From assembly GCF_003171515.1 (NCBI RefSeq), contig NC_089390.1, positions 4,774,001 through 4,838,000 of the forward strand: a stretch of 64,000 nt of DNA. Direction: 5' to 3'. This DNA comes from Pyrenophora tritici-repentis (Eukaryota > Ascomycota > Dothideomycetes > Pleosporales > Pleosporaceae). The notes under the pieces are model-generated. The model was not told where the DNA came from. It made no database searches and was given only the letters and a program-made list of their open reading frames with translations. The position numbers were made by a program, and so were the translations under genes. Positions within the stretch are counted from its first letter, which is position 1. Each line of letters begins with the position of its first letter. Shown piece after piece: positions 57,451 to 64,000 of this stretch.

Positions 57451-60086
57451 ATGACACGTCTTTGAGTGTCGAGGAACAGGCGTCCATTAACGTGGATGCG
57501 CTCGTCAATGACAGCGATAACGAGCCTTTACGGGTTACTCCAATCACCCCGATTAGCAGCCAGCTATTCGACCAAGGCCGTCGATCCACCCCCACTATAC
57601 CACCAGGTTTCACGATCCCCGCCATCCCCAAAACCGTCATGGAAGGGCCTCATCCCCGCCCTGGATCTCTGCTAATGTCTCGGACCAACTCATCGAATAT
57701 CACGCCAGCCATACCTGTTGTACCTGTGACTCCAATTCAGGCCTCCACGCCCAACAAGGCCACCAAGGTCAAGCCCAAGAGTGATGCCGTTGAACCAGCG
57801 ACCCCGAAAGCTACTTCCACACCGACTTCTGCAGTTAAGCCCCAGCCTACCACGCCTTCGAAAACCGTGACAAAGGAGGCAGTCGTGGTACCACAGACCC
57901 CCAAGGAGCCAACCCCGAGAGAAGCGTCCAGGAAAGCGAAGGGCGAGACAGTTCAGACACCAAAGTCAACGCCAGAGACGAGAAGGTCAATATCGGAGAT
58001 AGTTGCGAAAGATGCGTCAAAAGCCAAGGAAAATTCGAAGAAAATCCAGCCTCCGACCCAAACAACTCCTAAAAAGGACACACAGAAGGAGCCCGCGCGT
58101 ACCCCGGCTGCTAATGTGACACCAACATCGACAAAGAGGCAGCCTCCCGGGAAGCTCGATATCCCATCAGCCACTAAGGCATCCATTGAAGAGGAGTCTG
58201 TAGCTTCGACATTGACCAAAGCAGACTCTCAGACTAAGAATACACGTTCGTTGCCTGCAACTGCAACTGTTTCCGTACCTCCAAGCCCTGCTGCAGCTAC
58301 AGGATCACCAATCAAGCGCACAGCTGCACCCAGAACTCTACGGGTGATTGCAACACCTAAAGCTGAAGTCCCATCACCCCTATCTACGGCATCAGCGCCA
58401 TCCTTGCCCCAGATACCAACCGTCGATAAACTCAGGTCCAGGCAGGCGAGCATTGCCTCTATCAATCAGCCAGGCACACCCGCCAGCGATCTGATATCAG
58501 ACACCGCTTCGATCACTTCCACGTCTATGTCGAGAGCTAGCTCGCCTCCCCCCGTTGGCAAAATTGGTTCTGCACCTATGAGAAAGAAGACCAAGTCTCA
58601 GGCCAAAAAGGATAGGCAAGAACGAAAGAAGCAGATAGAAGAGGAGCAGCTAGAAGACAATAAGTCTGATGTTGAAGTGATGCAAGCCCCGATCATCGGC
58701 CGCAAGAAGAAGGCAAAGAAACCCACGGCTAATCCCAAGCCAATTGCGGCGGCCTTTAAGAGTCAACCAGCTTCACCCAAACCAGCCACTGTTGAGGAAG
58801 AACATGTCGAGACACCAGCTGCAGTACCGCGTGCGGCCACCACTGCAAAGGTTTCCACGCCAGAGCCAGAGCCAGAGCCAGAAGCGGAACCCGAACAATC
58901 AAAAGAGAGGCGCGAGTACAATGCACAAGCGATCATAGCTGACCTACAACGTACGGGCGAACTCTTAGCATCTACGCTTGAGTTTTTCAAGCCATTGTCT
59001 TCTTCACTTACTCATGTCTCCCGCACTGCTCAATCGGGTCACATGGCTACGCCTCCGGATCTCAAGCTACACTTTTCGCAAGCCGACCTTGATGCGCTTG
59101 CAAAGAAGAAGCCAGTGCGACTTAACAGCCATGACGGAAGGCCTGACTCGCGGACGCTTATCACGCCTAAGGGAAAGTTCTTCTACGGCCTTAGCGAAGA
59201 ACTGGAGGCGAAAGCGCTGGATCTTGAAAAGCATATCGAGGCACTCAAAGGTCACGCTCGTTTCCATCCTCGTAGGCAAACAGCACACGGCCACTCCTTG
59301 GCTGCTCAGTCGCATTCGAACGATGTTCTCCCTGCAATTGCTACTGCACTGCAGGAGGCTGGAAAGAAGCTCAACACCAACGGTGGACAGCAGATGCCAA
59401 AACTTGATGGTTCTTCCGCGATGTTGGGATCGACAAACCTTCCTTTGCCTCCCGTACAAGCGCAGGACGTGCCTATCCCGCAGGTTCCTCCACCACCACA
59501 ACAGCAGACACCAGCCGATGCCGGCGCTTACCTCAACCAATACGTTCTACCTCGAACAGATAACCCGCCACCCAACCAGCCACGCCCTGAGATGGCTGCT
59601 GTGGGAGGACCACCTGGTGCTGGAACAGCGAACATGTCGGTCAATGCTAATAAGTTTGCCAAGGCAGCGAAAGCGGTCGTTGAAGGTGGTGCAGTAGGAA
59701 GTACAGAAATCGATGGCGTCGGTGTGATGGCCGCAGACCGATTAGGTGGTGTCTTCGTTCAAGGCCTTGAAGCACTCGTTGGCGCTGGTCTCGGCTACGA
59801 TCCAACACACGATTTCAGTAGAAGCACTTCTATGAAACCAGGAGCCAAGAAGCCTTCATTGGAAGAGTATGTTAACAACATGGATATGAAAACCTTGATC
59901 AATGCGATGGAGGCTGCGACTGGTATGGAGGGAGTTGTCAGCAGCCAATGGAGAGGTAGTCTACTCAGTGTTGGAGAGGCAGAGCAGGCGGTTCACGCGG
60001 CAAGGAAGGAGCATGATGTGCTTGAAAAGAAACTGACTGCGCTCGTGAAGAAGAACAGGAAGCTGGCGCTGGGTGGAGGAAAATGA
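57451..60086 (+). CDS. Large Pro/Thr/Lys-rich exon, probably the C-terminal half of NOT4
   Basis: An open frame of about 878 codons follows a good acceptor (GCTGACGTGTGTGGTAG at 57450) and has no ATG near its start; the first in-frame Met is at about residue 55. It is therefore a downstream exon. Residues 1-480 are low-complexity, with VTPITP, STPTIPPGFTIP and many S/T-P and K-K clusters. The last ~350 residues are better ordered: QAIIADLQRTGELLASTLEF, FFYGLSEELEAKALDLEKHI, DAGAYLNQYVLPRTDNPPP and GVFVQGLEALVGAGLGYD, then a coiled-coil end. From memory, long fungal NOT4 proteins end with this kind of sequence, which supports joining it to the gene upstream. I could not find a donor with the matching phase, so a separate gene with an unseen first exon remains possible. 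Confidence 0.6.
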
Positions 60087-60590
60087 GGTTGTGGGGGCTT
60101 GCGGGTGTGTGTATGATATTTGTACTTGAGCCGGAAAGTAGAGTACCTGGGACAGAAGAGGATTTGAGATGGGAGTAAAACAACACGCGCAATAATGCGA
60201 CAGTGTATCCTTGTATTTTGACACTAATCAATTCGCACGTGTCGATTGAAGTTTCAATAGCGCTATAGGAGACTTTTGATGCAGTGGTGCTAGGCGAGAT
60301 TGCACAAGTGCCACAGTCTAGATGTAGATGGCGTCTTCGTATCCAGTAATAGCTGTGTAGGCGCGTAGGACAAAAGGGATGAAGTTCAGAAGCACATGAC
60401 GATGCGCCGAGTCGCCGATTCGTCAGGACCACTCACCGCCGACGTGGGCTGGCGTCCAGGGTCCACCAACTCGTTCCTGAAGAAGGCCAGATTCACAATT
60501 GCTCTAGCACCAGCTTTTTTTCTTTCCTTGGGGCTTGTTCGCAGTCTTGTTACACTCACAAACTACGACATATCCAAATAACACGCCAAT
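60087..60590. other. Intergenic stretch
   Basis: 3' flank of the preceding exon and promoter of the GMPPA-like gene. No coding signal. Confidence 0.45.
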
Positions 60591-62082
60591 ATGAGTCTGC
60601 AGCCGCCTTCGCTTGCCGTGAGGTCCAAGTCTCCATCGGGGGGCTCGACCAAGGCAGTTATTTTGGTACATACTCATTGCCCGAGACGCGGATGCAGCCA
60701 TGTATACTCACAGAATTAGGTTGGAGGACCTTCTCGCGGCACCAGGTTTAGGCCTCTGTCTATGGAGTTGCCCAAGGTAAATTGCTTTTCGCATTGTATG
60801 GCCTGATCACACCCCGCTGATACTACTATAGCCGCTCTTCCCAATCGCCGGCCACCCCATAATCGAACATTGCTTCCGCGCAATCACAAACGTTCCCGAG
60901 ATTAAGGAGGTCTTCATCGTCGGCTACTATGAAGAGTCTGTCTTCCAGCCCTTCATCAACGCCGTTTCGACTAGTTGGCCGCATCTGAGCGTCAAGTACC
61001 TCCGAGAGTACCAGGCGCTGGGTACTGCGGGTGGCCTGTACCACTTCCGCGATGTTATCCTCAAGGGAAAACCGGAGAAGCTATTTGTCCTGAACGCAGA
61101 TGTGTGCTCCTCATTCCCGCTCGCCGAGATGCTCAAGCTGTTCGAGGACAAGGATGCTGAGGCGGTGATGCTGGGTACGAGGGTTGCGAACGAGGCCGCG
61201 TCCAACTTTGGTTGCATTGTATCCGATGCGCACACCAAGCGCGTGCTCCACTATGTCGAAAAGCCCGAGTCGCACATTTCCAACCTCATCAACTGCGGTG
61301 TCTACCTCTTTGCGACTGAGTGCATCTTCCCCGCTATCCGCAGCGCTATCAAGCGACGGACCGAGCGCCCAAGGCTGCTGTCTTACCCCTCCTCCGAGAA
61401 CCTCGAATCATCCTTCTACCAGGCCGACGATGACGATGATAACAAGGAGAACGCCGTCATTCGCTTGGAGCAGGATGTACTCTCGGACATTGCAGACAGC
61501 AGACAGTTCTTCGTTCTCGAGACAAAGGACTTTTGGCGCCAGATCAAGACCGCTGGTTCCGCCGTTCCTGCCAACGCTCTGTACCTTCTGAAGGCATTCC
61601 AAGCAGGATCGGAAGAGCTCGCTGCCCCCTCAGCCAACATTCTGCCCCCTGTTTACATCCACCCCTCCGCCCAGATCGACCCCACAGCCAAGATCGGGCC
61701 CAACGTTTCCATCGGACCGCGCGTTGTCATCGGCGCTGGTGTACGTGTCAAGGAATCCATTGTTCTCGAGGACTCTGAGATCAAGCACGATGCATGCGTG
61801 TTGTACACCATCATCGGCTGGCACAGCAAGGTTGGTGCTTGGGCCCGTATTGAAGGAACACCAACTCCGGTCACCAGCCACAATACTAGCGTCATCAAGA
61901 ACGGCGTCAAGGTCCAGAGTATCACCATCTTAGGCAAGGAGTGTGCGGTTGCCGACGAGGTCCGTGTGCAGAACTGCGTCTGCCTGCCGTACAAGGAGCT
62001 CAAGAGGGTAAGTTACGCGACTATCATTCCAGATCATTGTTAACATGTTGTACAGGACGTCTCCAACGAAGTAATCATGTAA
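60591..62082 (+). CDS. gmppa: Mannose-1-phosphate guanylyltransferase alpha-like protein (GMPPA)
   Basis: Four exons (60591-60665, 60720-60776, 60832-62007, 62056-62082) encode 444 residues. The nucleotidyltransferase signature, rebuilt across two introns, reads GGPSRGTRFRPLSMELPKPL, the GMPPA form rather than the GxGTRLRPLT of catalytic GMPPB/Psa1. Then come LNADVCSSFPLAEML, VEKPESHISNLINCGVYLF and an acidic insert (DDDDDNKEN). A left-handed beta-helix of hexapeptide repeats follows (from about IHPSAQIDPTAKIGPNVSIG). The last exon adds nine residues. In animals GMPPA is a GDP-mannose-sensing regulator of GMPPB; the same regulatory role here, in GDP-mannose supply for glycosylation and wall mannan, is an inference. 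Confidence 0.92.
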
Positions 62083-62418
62083 TACATTGTAGATTCACAA
62101 CATGTTCTGGGTCTGCCTTCTTGGTGAACAAAATATATGCTTCTTTGAGAAGCGATGCTACGGCAGATAGTCACTTGATAAAGCAATATACCACGATACT
62201 GGCGAAATAACAAAGAGAAATCTTACGAGATCGATGTTCAGACTGTAATATTGCGTGTGTCTACTCATAGTCATACACTGTGTCCCATCGTTCTATCGTG
62301 TATGAATAATTATCATGCCCTGTAATAGCCGCGTTCTAAGCTCGATGGGGTATCGTCAGCCGATCCCTTGACGTTCCAACTTGTGACTCTTGCACTTTCC
62401 GTGTACACATCTTCGTAA
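62083..62418. other. Intergenic stretch
   Basis: 336 bp, AT-rich, holding the GMPPA terminator region and the oxygenase promoter. No gene seen. Confidence 0.45.
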
Positions 62419-63615
62419 ATGTCCACCATGTCTGACATGCAGACAGCTCTCCGTGTAGCGCGATCCAGATGCTCGGGAAGTGGAATACCAGAACCATGGA
62501 CCAAGGCCAACCCCACTCCCGACTCAGGATCAAGATACGATAAGCCAATCGCCGCAGCGCAAGAAGACGGACTACCCAAGATCGATATATCCGCCTTCCT
62601 GGATGCAAATTCCACCCCAGAAGCACGCTCAACAACTGCAAAAGCAATCAACGCCGCATGCATAAACTATGGTTTTTTCTATCTCACCGGCCACGGTATA
62701 CCAACGTCAAAGCTTGACGAAATCATCAGCCTAGCCCGTGGATTCTTTGCCCTACCACTGGAAGAGAAAAACAAGATCAAACGCTTTGACGCTGGAAGTC
62801 CAGAGGGAGGCGATGGCGCACGCGGGTACCAGGGCCTGGGGGAGAATGTAACAGGTGGACTGCAAGACATGCAAGAAGCCATCGACTGGTACCGCGACTG
62901 GCCTGCAGACAAAAGAGAGCCAGGAGACGGGGGGGCCAGTAGTGTGAAGAGTCTACAGGGTGTTAATCTATGGCCTGAGAAACCCGAGGCGCTCAAGCCT
63001 GTGTATCTGGAGTACATCGAACAAGTCAAGAAGGTGGGCGAGGCACTCGTACATGCCATGGGTGTGGCATTGGATCTAGGGCCACCTGTCAAAGACACAA
63101 GTAAAGATTTGGAAGACGAAGAGGTATTCGTGAGGAATTGCGATGAGTCGTTTTGGGTCATGCGTATGATAGGGTATCCGCCCTTGACGACACCACATAC
63201 ACCCGGTGCAGATATCTCACAGTTCTCCTGCGGCGCACATACAGATTACGGATGTGTCACCCTACTCCTAACTGATCCTACGCCCGGGGCCCTCCAGGTG
63301 CAGCTCAAAGACGGGACGTGGCTTAACGCAGATCCGATACCCGGGGCCTTTGTGGTGAATATTGGGGATATGATTGAGCGGTGGACGAATGGGCTGTGGA
63401 AGAGTACAATGCATAGGGTCATTCATAGGGGCCAGCAGTATAGGATTAGTGTGCCGTTTTTCTACGAGCCCAACTTTGATGCCCTGGTTAGGCCGCTGGA
63501 GAAGTGTGTGAGGGAGACTGGGGGAAAGCCGATACATAAGGGGAGTACGTATGGGGAGCATCTTTTGACAAAGGTGTTTAGCAATTTTTACTATAGTAAG
63601 AGGACGGACTGGTAG
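62419..63615 (+). CDS. 2-oxoglutarate/Fe(II)-dependent dioxygenase (isopenicillin-N-synthase-like)
   Basis: Single-exon gene of 398 residues. The N-terminal DIOX_N region contains INYGFFYLTGHGIP. The 2OG-Fe(II) core supplies the iron ligands His274 and Asp276 (CGAHTDYG) and His332 (STMHRVIH). The 2-oxoglutarate-binding pair is Arg342/Ser344 in YRISVPFFYEP. Typical members hydroxylate or desaturate small molecules, and substrates range from hormones to flavonoid-like compounds in fungi and plants. No substrate can be read from sequence. No other biosynthetic genes lie beside it in this window, so it does not look like part of a secondary-metabolite cluster. Start at 62419; in-frame ATGs at 62428 and 62437 are alternatives. 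Confidence 0.93.
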   Translation: MSTMSDMQTALRVARSRCSGSGIPEPWTKANPTPDSGSRYDKPIAAAQEDGLPKIDISAFLDANSTPEARSTTAKAINAACINYGFFYLTGHGIPTSKLDEIISLARGFFALPLEEKNKIKRFDAGSPEGGDGARGYQGLGENVTGGLQDMQEAIDWYRDWPADKREPGDGGASSVKSLQGVNLWPEKPEALKPVYLEYIEQVKKVGEALVHAMGVALDLGPPVKDTSKDLEDEEVFVRNCDESFWVMRMIGYPPLTTPHTPGADISQFSCGAHTDYGCVTLLLTDPTPGALQVQLKDGTWLNADPIPGAFVVNIGDMIERWTNGLWKSTMHRVIHRGQQYRISVPFFYEPNFDALVRPLEKCVRETGGKPIHKGSTYGEHLLTKVFSNFYYSKRTDW

Positions 63616-64000
63616 GTTTGGGGGATAGAGTTCTAGATGAATATTACATGATGATTGAGATCTATCTACAAGAACACTGCCTATGTAGGTGAAGTGTTTG
63701 CTAAGAACAAAGAAACAAATAGAGAATAACCTGATTGTATAAGAGGGGGAAGCTGATGGAAACCAGCAGTAGGCTGGGTATGTACATGTATTGGAAGTTC
63801 TGTGTAAGCCTAGAGGCTCACAGATGCCTATCTACATGATATGTAAGATACTTGGAGAAGACTCGGGAGGTCGTCAGCTCAAGTTGGCTGGTAAGTCTCA
63901 GCAGTCTAACCGTTTTGTCACTTTCCGGGTTGGACAACCGGCTGCTCATCTTTGCCGTCAGTCACCATGGTGTCTGGCAGACTGTTGTCCCCTAGGCGAC
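63616..64000. other. 3' flank of the oxygenase gene
   Basis: 385 bp to the window end. No coding signal seen. Confidence 0.45.

Noticed and set aside
62419..63615. The 2OG oxygenase as part of a secondary-metabolite cluster
   Set aside because: No polyketide synthase, peptide synthetase, terpene cyclase, P450 or cluster regulator is adjacent within the window.
1..64000. CRISPR arrays, prophage, plasmid functions or bacterial operons
   Set aside because: The intron structure and gene content are fungal; no regularly spaced repeats or phage-type genes were seen.

Overview
The window is nuclear DNA of a filamentous ascomycete (Pezizomycotina). Genes are compact. Their introns are mostly 41-128 nt, with GT donors, CTAAC/CTGAC-type branch points and AG acceptors. 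The products include a class II hydrophobin, an SSU1-type sulfite pump, and SPB4, SNF12 and NOT4 orthologues of fungal type. The style of the orphan genes suggests Dothideomycetes (Pleosporales-like), but that is an inference from gene content. I found no plasmid, phage or intact transposon signature.

Layout. 0-1.5 kb: 5' part of a proline-rich orphan gene (-). 2.8-6.5 kb: a GNAT acetyltransferase and a TAPT1/Emp65-type ER membrane protein. 6.5-10.8 kb: a long gene-poor stretch. 10.8-18.4 kb: a YANK-type AGC kinase, an unusual locus encoding a transmembrane segment and C2H2 zinc fingers, and the SWI/SNF subunit SNF12. 18.7-31.2 kb is the most accessory-looking part. It holds a cytosine-deaminase-like amidohydrolase, a PAH-like/degenerate zinc-finger protein, a secreted aldose 1-epimerase with a cluster of CreA-type sites upstream, two same-frame orphan ORFs split by one TAG, a five-exon orphan gene on the minus strand, and an orphan multi-pass membrane protein. 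31.9-35.2 kb: a small secreted protein, the sulfite transporter and an F-box-like protein. 35.6-41.9 kb: SPB4, the CTP-dependent diacylglycerol kinase, a UBE2G1/Ubc15-type E2 and a class II hydrophobin. 43.7-64 kb is mostly housekeeping: a BTB protein, mitochondrial seryl-tRNA synthetase, a TLC-domain membrane protein, an orphan, a DUF1349 protein, the complex I 30-kDa subunit, NOT4 and a following large reading frame that is probably its C-terminal half, a GMPPA-type protein and a 2OG-Fe(II) oxygenase.

Genes are not organised as operons. Several conserved pairs are divergent and share intergenic promoters (SPB4/DGK1, mitochondrial SerRS/TLC protein, complex I subunit/NOT4). Exon joins were worked out by hand from splice signals and reading-frame continuity, and are given in each entry. 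The two joins I could not settle are at the zinc-finger locus (13.7-15.3 kb) and between NOT4 and the reading frame at 57.4-60.1 kb. I do not see a clear previously undescribed multi-gene system. The best leads are a possible membrane-tethered zinc-finger protein, the PAH-like/zinc-finger orphan and the 20.9-31.2 kb block of lineage-specific genes.
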